This document shows, piece by piece, positions 1-7,786 of a stretch of DNA of 64,000 nt. The stretch lies in NCBI GenBank assembly GCA_913775265.1, contig CAJYJH010000068.1:1-64000 (forward strand), given 5' to 3'. Source of the stretch: an uncultured Mucilaginibacter sp. Its GTDB lineage: Bacteria > Bacteroidota > Bacteroidia > Sphingobacteriales > Sphingobacteriaceae. The position numbers and the translations under genes were made by a program. Position 1 is the stretch's first letter; the number at the start of each line of letters is the position of its first letter. Below the pieces are notes generated by a model. It was not told where the DNA came from, did no database searches, and saw only the letters and a list, made by a program, of their open reading frames with translations.

Positions 1-323
1 TTTTGAATGCCAGCGGAAAAGTGCCAAAGCTGTTAAGTTCCAATAAAAAAACAGTAGGTATACGTATCCCTGATAATAACATTGCCCGCGAGATTGTTAA
101 ACAACTGGGCAACCCTATTTTATCAACCTCTATACGTGATGAGGATGATATTTTAGAATACTCTACCGATCCGGAACTGATCCACGAGAAATATCAGGAT
201 ATGGTAGACCTTGTGATTGATGGAGGATATGGCGGCAACGTTGCCTCTACTGTTGTAGATGTAACCTCAGGAGAATTTGAGGTGATTCGTGAAGGCAAAG
301 GTGATTTAGAAATGTATATGTAA
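1..323 (+). CDS. YciO/Sua5/YrdC-family protein, C-terminal part
   Basis: This is the last 107 or so codons of a gene whose start lies outside the window; the TTG at base 3 is internal. The sequence has the nucleotide-binding-fold pattern of the YciO branch of the Sua5/YrdC family: NPILSTSIRDED, where YrdC proteins have a STSAN-like loop, then a conserved VDLVIDGGYGG and a closing VVDVTSG. Relatives make threonylcarbamoyl-AMP for the t6A modification of tRNA; the YciO branch itself is less certain in function. The gene ends in TAA and is followed by a strong hairpin shared with the convergent trpA. The family is clear, the exact activity is inferred. Confidence 0.8.
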   Translation, partial: LNASGKVPKLLSSNKKTVGIRIPDNNIAREIVKQLGNPILSTSIRDEDDILEYSTDPELIHEKYQDMVDLVIDGGYGGNVASTVVDVTSGEFEVIREGKGDLEMYM

Positions 324-330
324 CAAAGTG

Positions 331-375
331 TAAAGGCCGAAAGCTATTAATATAGATATAGCTTTCCGGCCTTTT
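331..375. terminator. Bidirectional terminator between yciO-like gene and trpA
   Basis: A hairpin with arms AAAGGCCG-AAAGCTAT and its complement, with one bulged G, sits between two convergent genes. An A tract precedes it and a T tract follows it, so it can stop transcription in both directions. Confidence 0.7.
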
Positions 376-382
376 GAAAATC

Positions 383-1153
383 TTACCCCTTAATGCTTTT
401 AATAAACTCCGGTATTTTTTCCATATAACCGGAAGTTCCTAATATTTTCACAAACGCACTGCCCACGATGGCACCGTTGGCATATGCAGTTGCTTTTTGA
501 AACGTGGCTTGGTCGGCAATACCAAAACCAATCACTGTCGGGTTTTTAAGGTGCAGGTCTTTAATCCGTTGGAAATAAGTTTCGGTAACATCAGACACCT
601 GCAGGCTGTTTCCGGTAACAGATGCCGACGACAGCAGATAAATGAAGCTATTGCTCAAATCATCAATTTTGCGAATACGCGCTTCAGCAGTTTGCGGGGT
701 GACCAAAAATATATTACTAAGCTGATGCTTGGCAAAACAGTCTTTATATAAGGTTTCGTACTCGTACATGGGCAGATCAGGTACTATTACACCATCCACT
801 CCTACCTCGGTAGCCTTGGCACAAAAGCGCTCAACGCCGTACTGCACCATAGGGTTTACGTAGCCCATCAGTAATACCGGTATACTTACCCGCTTACGCA
901 AATCGGCCAATTGCTCAAACAGCAGGTTTAAATTCATGCCGTTATCCAACGCCGTTTGCGAACTATGCTGAATAGTTGGCCCGTCGGCTACAGGATCTGA
1001 ATAAGGAAAGCCTATTTCCAGGAAATCAACGCCTGCTTTCTCTAACGCTTCAGCAATATCTACGGTGGTATTGAGCTCCGGATAACCGGCTGTAAAGTAT
1101 ACGGATAACAGGTTGTTCTTTTTTTTCTCGAACAATTGATTTAATCTGTTCAT
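383..1153 (-). CDS. trpA: Tryptophan synthase alpha subunit
   Basis: TrpA cleaves indole-3-glycerol phosphate to indole and glyceraldehyde 3-phosphate and passes indole to TrpB. The TIM-barrel signature EIGFPYSDPVADGPT is present, with the catalytic acids at Glu46 and Asp57, followed by VIVPDLP and the phosphate-binding end of the barrel (GFGIAD, GSAFV). I place the start at the ATG at 1153, giving 256 residues, the normal family length. The reading frame stays open for 22 more codons upstream to 1219, but that part lies in a repeat-rich hairpin region and does not look like TrpA. It is the last gene of the trpDFBA operon, 112 nt after trpB. Confidence 0.97.
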   Translation of the reverse strand: MNRLNQLFEKKKNNLLSVYFTAGYPELNTTVDIAEALEKAGVDFLEIGFPYSDPVADGPTIQHSSQTALDNGMNLNLLFEQLADLRKRVSIPVLLMGYVNPMVQYGVERFCAKATEVGVDGVIVPDLPMYEYETLYKDCFAKHQLSNIFLVTPQTAEARIRKIDDLSNSFIYLLSSASVTGNSLQVSDVTETYFQRIKDLHLKNPTVIGFGIADQATFQKATAYANGAIVGSAFVKILGTSGYMEKIPEFIKSIKG

Positions 1154-1171
1154 GTGTTTTGTTGAGAGTTG

Positions 1172-1255
1172 GTGGTTCATAGCGGGTAGTTCATGGTGCA
1201 TGGCAATTTGGCCTCCCATGCACTTAAGCTAAAACTGTTGGTTATGATGAACCAC
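1172..1255. repeat. Nested inverted repeat in the trpB-trpA gap
   Basis: The 112-nt gap contains an outer pair of 9-base arms, GTGGTTCAT at 1172-1180 and ATGAACCAC at 1247-1255. An inner 8-base pair, GTGCATGG at 1196-1203 and CCATGCAC at 1216-1223, lies within it. The transcript could fold into a long interrupted hairpin just before trpA. There is no T tract, so it is not a normal terminator. It may be a small intergenic palindromic repeat or an mRNA processing or stability site; its role is unknown. Confidence 0.55.
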
Positions 1256-1265
1256 GGATCGTTAT

Positions 1266-2447
1266 TTAAAAGCCGAAATGTTTAATGTAAGTTGATAAAT
1301 CTTTGTCGCCACGGCCGGATAAGCATATAACCACGTTATCGCTTTTTTCAAATTTCATTTTCTCAAGGTACGCAAACGCGTGTGCCGATTCGATAGCCGG
1401 GATGATGCCTTCTAACTGTGATAACAGCAAGCCTGCCTGTAACGACTCATCGTCGGTAATATTTACATATTGCGCGCGCTGTCTCTTATGTAGGTGGGCA
1501 TGTTGCGGGCCGATACCTGGATAATCTAAACCTGCTGATATAGAATATGGCTCTACTACCTGTCCATCATCAGTTTGCATCAAAATAGTACGGCTGCCGT
1601 GCAATATACCTTCGCGGCCCAACACCGAGGTAGCTGCTGAATGCCCACTATCTACACCTTTCCCCGCTGCCTCCACCGCGATCAATTTTACCTGCTCGTC
1701 CTCTAAAAAGTGATAAAACATACCCATGGCATTACTGCCGCCGCCTACGCAAGCCAGTACATACTCAGGCAATTCCTTACCGGTTTGTTCCAACAGTTGC
1801 TTTTTAGTTTCTAAAGATATAATAGATTGAAACTGTGCTACCATTTCTGGATATGGATAAGGGCCTACTACCGAGCCAATGATGTAATGCGTATCCACAG
1901 GGTTGCCAATCCAATCGCGCATGGCCTCGTTGGTAGCATCTTTCAGGGTTTTGCTACCCGAAGTGGCCGGTACTACAGTAGCACCCAGCATTTTCATACG
2001 GGCTACGTTAGGTGCCTGGCGCTCCATATCTATCTCACCCATATACACCACACACTCAATACCCATCAAAGCACAAACCGTAGCGGTAGCTACCCCATGC
2101 TGACCGGCACCAGTTTCGGCTATGATACGTTTTTTGCCCAGTCGCTGGGCCAGTAATATCTGCCCTATGGCATTATTAATTTTATGGGAACCAGTGTGGT
2201 TTAAGTCTTCGCGCTTTAAAAATATATTGGCGCCGTATTTTTCCGACAGCCGTTTTGCCAAATACAGTGGCGAAGGCCGGCCAACGTAATCTTTAAGTAA
2301 TTGATCAAACTCACTTTTAAATCCGGCATCGCCAATAATCTGCTGGTATTGCTGACGTAGCTCCTCAACATTTGGGTAAAGCATTTCAGGGATGTATGCC
2401 CCTCCAAAATCTCCGTAATATCCCTGCTCGTTTACTGTATATTTCAT
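1266..2447 (-). CDS. trpB: Tryptophan synthase beta subunit
   Basis: TrpB is the PLP enzyme that condenses indole with serine to give tryptophan. The 393-residue protein has the usual length. The PLP lysine is Lys89 in the motif [10 protein letters not shown], and downstream are the glycine-rich phosphate-cradle [10 protein letters not shown] and the C-terminal CLSGRGDKD. It begins 2 nt after the stop of trpF, so the two are very likely translated from one message. It partners with TrpA encoded next in the operon. Confidence 0.98.
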   Translation of the reverse strand: MKYTVNEQGYYGDFGGAYIPEMLYPNVEELRQQYQQIIGDAGFKSEFDQLLKDYVGRPSPLYLAKRLSEKYGANIFLKREDLNHTGSHKINNAIGQILLAQRLGKKRIIAETGAGQHGVATATVCALMGIECVVYMGEIDMERQAPNVARMKMLGATVVPATSGSKTLKDATNEAMRDWIGNPVDTHYIIGSVVGPYPYPEMVAQFQSIISLETKKQLLEQTGKELPEYVLACVGGGSNAMGMFYHFLEDEQVKLIAVEAAGKGVDSGHSAATSVLGREGILHGSRTILMQTDDGQVVEPYSISAGLDYPGIGPQHAHLHKRQRAQYVNITDDESLQAGLLLSQLEGIIPAIESAHAFAYLEKMKFEKSDNVVICLSGRGDKDLSTYIKHFGF

Positions 2448-2449
2448 GG

Positions 2450-3070
2450 TTAGTTAGCTCTTAATATATTAAATGCGTTGCGCAATTGGTCTATGTTCTT
2501 TAATCCTGGCTCAATTTCAAACCGGCTATTCAGGTCAACACCGTAAAAAGCAGGGTGTTTAATTTCTTTTGCGCCGGCAATATTTTCGGGGCCCAAGCCA
2601 CCGCACACAAAAAACGGAATGTCCAATTGGTACTTCGCTAAAATATCCCAGTTAAAGGTTTTACCCGATCCACCGTGACCTATCGTTTTAGTGTCAAACA
2701 TAAAGTAGTCTACGTGCCCTGCGTAATCATTTAATTGCGTAAAATCAAAATCGTCGTCAACACCAAAAGCTTTAAAAACGGTAACCTGACCACGCAATGC
2801 CTGGCAAAAAGCCGGCGACTCGTTGCCGTGCAGTTGTACGGCATTATACCCGAACTGGTTTATCAGGGCGTTGATTTTATCCAAATCTTCGTTCACAAAA
2901 ACAGCAGTTTTGCAAATGGACTCAGGTAAGGTATTCAAGACATCGGACTGTAAGTCGGCGATATATCGTGACGATAAATTATAGCAGATAAATCCCATAT
3001 AATCGGGATTCAATTCAACCAATGCCTTTATATTCTCGGGATGCTTCATCCCACAAACCTTGATCTTCAT
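2450..3070 (-). CDS. trpF: Phosphoribosylanthranilate isomerase
   Basis: TrpF performs the Amadori rearrangement of phosphoribosylanthranilate to the deoxyribulose form. The family start KVCGMK with the catalytic Cys6, the QLHGNE strand, the catalytic Asp in MFDTKT, and the phosphate-binding [11 protein letters not shown] are all visible. I use the ATG at 3070, which gives 206 residues starting MKIKVCGM. The longer open frame to 3115 would add 15 non-conserved residues inside trpD. The start follows the trpD stop by one base. Confidence 0.96.
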   Translation of the reverse strand: MKIKVCGMKHPENIKALVELNPDYMGFICYNLSSRYIADLQSDVLNTLPESICKTAVFVNEDLDKINALINQFGYNAVQLHGNESPAFCQALRGQVTVFKAFGVDDDFDFTQLNDYAGHVDYFMFDTKTIGHGGSGKTFNWDILAKYQLDIPFFVCGGLGPENIAGAKEIKHPAFYGVDLNSRFEIEPGLKNIDQLRNAFNILRAN

Positions 3071-3071
3071 G

Positions 3072-4061
3072 TTAGCTTTGCAGCAGGTTTTTAAAACTGT
3101 CAAGAGCCTTGCCATTCATCAGGGCTTCTTCGGCCTCATAAAAACTATCGGCAAAAGTTTGCGTGCCTTTAATGGTACGGATAGCTAAGGCCGCGTTGCA
3201 AAGCACCACATTATTTTGCGCCGTAGAGGCTTTGCCCTCTAACACCTGCATAAATATAGCTGCCGAATCTGCCACGGTATGGCCTCCGGTAATTTCTGCC
3301 GCATCAACCCTGTCAAAACCTAAAGCGGTGATGCTGTTAATCCTTTCGCCATCTGCCGAAAAGGTTTTAAAGTCGCCGGTTAACGATACTTCGTCATAAC
3401 CATCTAAAGCGTTAACAATGGTGTAATTGATAGTAGATTTTTGATAAAGGTAAGCGTACAGGCGTGCCAGCTCGAGATTGTAAACACCCACCATTTGATT
3501 ATTTGGCCGGGCCGGGTTAACCATTGGCCCCAGCATATTAAAAAAGGTTTTTACGGCTAACTCGCGACGTACCGGTGCAACAGTTTTCATAGCCGGATGG
3601 AATAACGGCGCGTGTAAAAAGCAAATATTGGCTTTGTCTAAGCCAGTATTCAGTTTATCAGCGTCGTTAGTAAACTGATACCCCAGGTATTCCATCACGT
3701 TTGATGATCCGCAGCCCGACGAAACACCGTAGTTCCCATGCTTGGCCACTTTATACCCTGCCCCGGCCACTACAAATGATGCCAAGGTTGATATATTGAA
3801 CGTGTCTTTACCGTCGCCGCCGGTTCCGCAAAGGTCTATCAAATCATCGGCTTCCAGATTAACGGGCAGGCACAGTTCCAGCATGGCATCCCGGAAACCT
3901 TCCAGTTCATCCACAGTTATGGTGCGCATGCAGTAGGCCGTCATGAACGACGCCATTTGTGATACGTTGTACTTGCCTTGTGCTATATTGGTGAGTATCT
4001 CTTTAGACTGCTCCCGGCTAAATGTTTTGTGCTCAAATAAATGATTAAGTATCGCTTTCAT
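3072..4061 (-). CDS. trpD: Anthranilate phosphoribosyltransferase
   Basis: TrpD joins anthranilate to PRPP. The 329-residue protein carries the anthranilate/PRPP signature CGTGGDGKDTFNIST at about residues 78-92, the KHGNYGVSS loop and the magnesium-binding DGYDEVSLTG region. It is the first structural gene after the attenuator and has no fused TrpG domain. The trpE, trpG and trpC genes usually beside it are absent here: the next gene upstream is an unrelated potassium channel on the other strand. Confidence 0.97.
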   Translation of the reverse strand: MKAILNHLFEHKTFSREQSKEILTNIAQGKYNVSQMASFMTAYCMRTITVDELEGFRDAMLELCLPVNLEADDLIDLCGTGGDGKDTFNISTLASFVVAGAGYKVAKHGNYGVSSGCGSSNVMEYLGYQFTNDADKLNTGLDKANICFLHAPLFHPAMKTVAPVRRELAVKTFFNMLGPMVNPARPNNQMVGVYNLELARLYAYLYQKSTINYTIVNALDGYDEVSLTGDFKTFSADGERINSITALGFDRVDAAEITGGHTVADSAAIFMQVLEGKASTAQNNVVLCNAALAIRTIKGTQTFADSFYEAEEALMNGKALDSFKNLLQS

Positions 4062-4147
4062 ATGTTCCCGGTCGCCTCAAGTGGCGGCGTAGTAATTAGT
4101 CCCTGAGTGTTTTGCCGTACTCTCACCTTCAGGGGGCTGGTGGGTAC

Positions 4148-4177
4148 AAAAAAAGGGTTGCCTTACGGGCAACCCTT
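4148..4177 (-). terminator. trp attenuator terminator hairpin
   Basis: Read on the minus strand this is a perfect 10-bp stem, AAGGGTTGCC and GGCAACCCTT, with a 5-nt loop, followed directly by seven T residues. It lies between the Trp leader peptide and trpD, so it would end transcription before the structural genes. Its 5' arm can instead pair with GGCAATCT lying at about 4203-4210, just after the leader ORF, giving an antiterminator. Confidence 0.88.
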
Positions 4178-4216
4178 CGTATTATGTAAACTAATAAACA
4201 GGAGATTGCCTTACGA

Positions 4217-4258
4217 TTACTCGTTAAGCCACCACCAGTTATTGTTTTGTATATTCAT
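4217..4258 (-). CDS. trpL: trp leader peptide with three consecutive Trp codons
   Basis: A tiny 13-codon ORF reads MNIQNNNWWWLNE and then TAA. The three tandem TGG codons occupy 4229-4237. It sits 14 nt downstream of the -7 promoter element and about 40 nt upstream of the terminator hairpin. Just after the Trp codons, GCTTAACGA and TCGTAAGGC can form a small pause hairpin with one bulge. If tryptophyl-tRNA is scarce, a ribosome stalled on the TGG run would mask this hairpin's 5' arm and free its 3' arm (GGCAATCT) to pair with the terminator's 5' arm. This is the full architecture of ribosome-mediated attenuation. Trp is a rare residue, so three in a row here is very unlikely by chance. Confidence 0.88.
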   Translation of the reverse strand: MNIQNNNWWWLNE

Positions 4259-4271
4259 TATTTTATGGAGG

Positions 4272-4303
4272 CAAATATGATTATTGTTTTTTCGAAATGC
4301 AAA
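4272..4303 (-). promoter_or_regulatory. trp operon promoter (Bacteroidota -33/-7 type)
   Basis: On the minus strand a -33 element TTTG (4300-4303) is followed after exactly 20 nt by CATATTTG (4272-4279), a 7 of 8 match to the Bacteroidota -7 consensus TAnnTTTG. Transcription would start only a few bases before the leader ATG at 4258. Confidence 0.72.
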
Positions 4304-4347
4304 TCATTATAATATTTTTATAAGCAAAACAGCGCTCAATAAATTAC

Positions 4348-5295
4348 ATGGCTATAGGTAATAGGATAATTAACCCCGAAGATGATTTAGGCTTTGGCAG
4401 ACAGGCCGTTGCACAACGCGTAATTAATAAAGACGGTTCTATCAACGTTAATCGCAGAGGACTGCCCTTTTTCAGGACTACTGATGTTTACAACCATCTG
4501 ATCAGCATGAGCTGGACCAGGTTTTGGTTGGTGGTGCTAAGCGGTTACTTAATTACCAATATTGCTTTTGCCTTTATTTATAATCTTACCGGCATAAAAA
4601 ACCTGGAAGGTGCTGATGGCAAAACACTCATCGAGCATTTTTTTGATGCCTTTTTCTTTTCTGCACAAACACTTTCTACCGTAGGTTACGGGCACATTAG
4701 TCCGAAAGGTATATTAACCAACTCCATCGCCGCCTTTGAGTCAATGCTGGGCCTGCTTTCGTTTGCTTTAGCTACTGGTTTACTTTACGGGCGATTTTCG
4801 AGACCTTCGGCTAAAATTGTTTACAGCAATAATATGCTGGTTGCGCCTTATCTGCAAAACCAAAAAGGTTTGATGTTTAGGTTGGGCAACATGCGCAGTA
4901 ACACACTTATCGACCTCTCGATTGATGTAATATTTTCTTACAACGAGCAGTTAGACGGCAAGATAGTCCGCAAGTTTTTCCCGTTGAAATTAGAACGGAG
5001 CAAGGCCAGCATTTTAACTTTAAGCTGGACGGTGGTACACCCGCTTGACGATGATAGTCCGCTTTATCATGTTTCGCCCGATGAGTTGAAGGCAACCAAT
5101 GCCAACTTTGCTGTGTTGATGAAGGCTTACGATGACACGTTTTCGCAAACAGTACATTCGCGTACATCCTATCAATATGATGAATTAGTTTGGGGAGGCA
5201 AATTTACACCGGCATTTTATACTGATGAAGATGGTAAAGTATCACTCGATTTAAGCAGGATCAGTTCTTTTACGAAAGCCGAACTATCACTATAG
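4348..5295 (+). CDS. Inward-rectifier potassium channel (KirBac-like)
   Basis: The 315-residue protein has the KirBac plan: a short cytoplasmic N-terminus with a slide helix, membrane helix M1 at about 54-75, a pore helix and selectivity filter TVGYGHISPKG at about 111-121, membrane helix M2 at about 127-147, and a C-terminal immunoglobulin-like cytoplasmic gating domain. It would form a tetrameric K+ pore in the inner membrane. It is divergent from the trp operon and shares the 286-nt gap with its leader region. There is no partner gene nearby, so its physiological trigger cannot be read from context. Confidence 0.92.
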   Translation: MAIGNRIINPEDDLGFGRQAVAQRVINKDGSINVNRRGLPFFRTTDVYNHLISMSWTRFWLVVLSGYLITNIAFAFIYNLTGIKNLEGADGKTLIEHFFDAFFFSAQTLSTVGYGHISPKGILTNSIAAFESMLGLLSFALATGLLYGRFSRPSAKIVYSNNMLVAPYLQNQKGLMFRLGNMRSNTLIDLSIDVIFSYNEQLDGKIVRKFFPLKLERSKASILTLSWTVVHPLDDDSPLYHVSPDELKATNANFAVLMKAYDDTFSQTVHSRTSYQYDELVWGGKFTPAFYTDEDGKVSLDLSRISSFTKAELSL

Positions 5296-5320
5296 TAAAA
5301 TTTAATCCCTACTTGAAAAC

Positions 5321-6136
5321 CTACTTCAATAAAGGATCTTTCTCTTTAGTAAAAACGTTATAAACCAGCTTATCTAACCATGCCGGGAATATCTTGCTGA
5401 GCGTTACAGTGAGCTTGCCCTGGCCCGTCATAATCAGTGTACGGGTGCGGATCTCAATACCGTCGGCAATAAGCTTGGCTACTTCTTCGGCGGTCATCAT
5501 TTTTTCTTCGTTCAGGCTGCTTTCGCCCTGCTGCTGCGCACTTTGGTTGAGGGCTGTGTTACGGATGTTGGATGCTGTAAAACCCGGGCAAGCCGTCATC
5601 ACATGTACGCCGGTTCTCAAATTCTCAATGCGTAAGGCATCCAAAAAACCATTCATGGCAAATTTTGATGCCGAATATCCGGTACGACCAGGCAACCCTT
5701 TATAACCGGCAATGGATGACACGCCAACAATTGAACCTTTTGTTTTAACAATTTCGGGCAATGCATATTTGGTGCAATAAACCGTACCCCAAAAGTTTAC
5801 ATCCATTAGCGTTTTAAGCACTTTCAGGTCCAGGTCTTTAAACAAGGCCCGCATAGATATACCTGCATTGTTGATCAGCACATCTATTTTACCAAAAGTG
5901 AGTATGGCTTGTTTAATCAGAAACGCACAATCATCTTCCACACTTACATCACACTGCGCGGCTACGGCTTTAGTTTGAAAACGTTTTTCAATATCCTGCG
6001 TAATTTCGCATAAGGTAACGTACTGGCGTGCGCCTAATACCAAATTTGCACCACGACCGGCCAGCTCATAAGCCAATGCCTTGCCAATGCCCGAAGAGGC
6101 GCCGGTAATGATAACAACCTTGCTTTTTAAATTCAT
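5321..6136 (-). CDS. Short-chain dehydrogenase/reductase (SDR family)
   Basis: This is a classical SDR of 271 residues with the NAD(P)-binding TGASSGIG near the N-terminus, the NNAG strand, and the Ser/Tyr/Lys active site (SSIAG, then YSASKFAMNG). The start at 6136 (MNLKSKVVII) forms a 4-base ATGA overlap with the stop of the upstream glycosyltransferase gene, so the two are probably translationally coupled. An upstream ATG at 6154 is possible but less likely. The substrate is unknown. Confidence 0.88.
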   Translation of the reverse strand: MNLKSKVVIITGASSGIGKALAYELAGRGANLVLGARQYVTLCEITQDIEKRFQTKAVAAQCDVSVEDDCAFLIKQAILTFGKIDVLINNAGISMRALFKDLDLKVLKTLMDVNFWGTVYCTKYALPEIVKTKGSIVGVSSIAGYKGLPGRTGYSASKFAMNGFLDALRIENLRTGVHVMTACPGFTASNIRNTALNQSAQQQGESSLNEEKMMTAEEVAKLIADGIEIRTRTLIMTGQGKLTVTLSKIFPAWLDKLVYNVFTKEKDPLLK

Positions 6137-6960
6137 ACAGCTGATGAAGACCACCGCGGCATAGCTTTGAGGCGCAGCTCGGGCATCTTGAATAAATATT
6201 TAGCTGCAAAAGTAAACATTGCACCGTAGAAGTTGCGTAAATGGTACCAGCTAACTTTAGATGGCTGAGCCACCTGTTGCTGTATCACAAAGGTTTTGGC
6301 AAAGTAATAATTACGGAAACCTTCTAAACGCATGCGATAAGAAAGATCAATATCGTAACCGTAAACCGGGAAACGCTCATCAAATAACCCAGTGATGTTA
6401 AGTGCTGATTTACGCAACAGCATAAAGCAACCGTTTAACACATCAGTTTCGGTATTTTCAAACTCCTCAACCCAGCCGGCTTCGTAGTGGGGGCTGAAAA
6501 GTCGCGACTTCGAGAACAGGCGCGCCAAACCTGTAAACCTGAAAAAATTAACCCAGGCAGTTGGCATTCCCTTTTTTGATTCCGGAATAAAATGCCCTTC
6601 AGCATCCAGCATACGTACCGACAAACCACCTACATGCGGATGATGGTCCATAAACTGCAAAACCTTATCCAACGTTTCTTCACTGTTGATAATAGATGGA
6701 TGCATGATCAATACATACTCTCCCGAAGACTTTTCAATAGCCTGATTTACAGATTTGGCAAAGCCCAAATCTCTTTCATTAACTATCAGGTTTACGTCAG
6801 GAAACTCATTCTGTATAACAGACACCGATTGATCTGTCGAAGCGTTATCCACCACCATAACTTCTACATTCAAGCCATGAGCAGCTTTATGCAAAGCCGA
6901 AAGGGCGCTTCGCAAAGGCTTGCACATATCCTGATTTACTATGATGGCAGATAATTTCAT
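6133..6960 (-). CDS. Family 2 glycosyltransferase
   Basis: A GT-A fold glycosyltransferase of 275 residues. The N-terminus SAIIVNQD leads to the nucleotide-sugar site VMVVDNASTDQSV, and an acceptor-side region contains FDERFPVYGYDIDLSYR, typical of rhamnosyl-type GT2 enzymes that build surface polysaccharides. It carries no obvious membrane helices. It starts 2 nt after the recR stop and overlaps the SDR gene, so recR-GT2-SDR is likely one transcript. Donor and acceptor are not known. Confidence 0.88.
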   Translation of the reverse strand: MKLSAIIVNQDMCKPLRSALSALHKAAHGLNVEVMVVDNASTDQSVSVIQNEFPDVNLIVNERDLGFAKSVNQAIEKSSGEYVLIMHPSIINSEETLDKVLQFMDHHPHVGGLSVRMLDAEGHFIPESKKGMPTAWVNFFRFTGLARLFSKSRLFSPHYEAGWVEEFENTETDVLNGCFMLLRKSALNITGLFDERFPVYGYDIDLSYRMRLEGFRNYYFAKTFVIQQQVAQPSKVSWYHLRNFYGAMFTFAAKYLFKMPELRLKAMPRWSSSAV

Positions 6961-6962
6961 TT

Positions 6963-7583
6963 TTATGTTTTAACGAGCGAATTTTCGTAAGGAACCCGGG
7001 TAGCGATTGACCGCCCTAAGGTGATTTCGTCTACGTACTCTAACTCTCCTCCAAACGCTATGCCACGGGCAATGGTTGATATACTAATATTTAAATCTTT
7101 TAACTTTTTATGCAAATAAAAGATGGTAGTATCCCCTTCCATAGTTGCACTAAGCGCAAATATCACTTCTTTAACATCGGTAGCCCTAATGCGTTCTATC
7201 AGGGAGTCAACTTCCAGGTCAGACGGGCCAACGCCATCCATCGGAGAAATCAGTCCGCCGAGCACATGGTATACACCACTGTACTGATTTGTATTCTCTA
7301 TAGCCATCACATCGCGCGTATCCTCAACTACACAAATCGTGTTATGGTCGCGTTTGTATGATGAGCATATCTCGCAAACCGTATAGTCAGATATATTATG
7401 GCAGGTGCGGCAATGCTGTATTTCGTTACGAAGTTTCGTCATGGCTAAACTAAAACGCTCGACGTCGGGCTTGTCCTGGTTAAGTAAATGCAGCACTAAT
7501 CTGAGCGCTGTTTTTTGCCCTATGCCAGGTAGTTTGCTAAATTCTCCAACCGCATTCTCCAACAATTTTGACGAAAAATTCAT
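6963..7583 (-). CDS. recR: Recombination mediator RecR
   Basis: RecR works with RecO (and RecF) to load RecA at single-strand gaps. The 206-residue length is typical. The protein has the helix-hairpin-helix [15 protein letters not shown], a four-cysteine zinc finger (CRTCHN ... CEIC), a Toprim domain beginning [10 protein letters not shown], and a C-terminal Walker-B-like region ([13 protein letters not shown]). It is the first gene of the recR-GT2-SDR group. Confidence 0.97.
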   Translation of the reverse strand: MNFSSKLLENAVGEFSKLPGIGQKTALRLVLHLLNQDKPDVERFSLAMTKLRNEIQHCRTCHNISDYTVCEICSSYKRDHNTICVVEDTRDVMAIENTNQYSGVYHVLGGLISPMDGVGPSDLEVDSLIERIRATDVKEVIFALSATMEGDTTIFYLHKKLKDLNISISTIARGIAFGGELEYVDEITLGRSIATRVPYENSLVKT

Positions 7584-7786
7584 ACATCAAATTTACAAAA
7601 ACTGCGCCTAAAAATAGGTCAACACACCGTCATCTGCTATTAAAAATAAGGCCTATATCATCGCTTTTTTTAACCCTTAGGCAAGCAGCATAAAAGTTTT
7701 TATATTAGCTTGCACACACTAACATCAGCGCACGTGCTGGTGCCAAATGCTAACCATATCAAACTGACTATTTTAAGTAAAATACT

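Noticed and set aside
1154..1219. 22-residue N-terminal extension of TrpA
   Set aside because: It covers the repeat region, is not TrpA-like, and the ATG at 1153 gives the normal family length.
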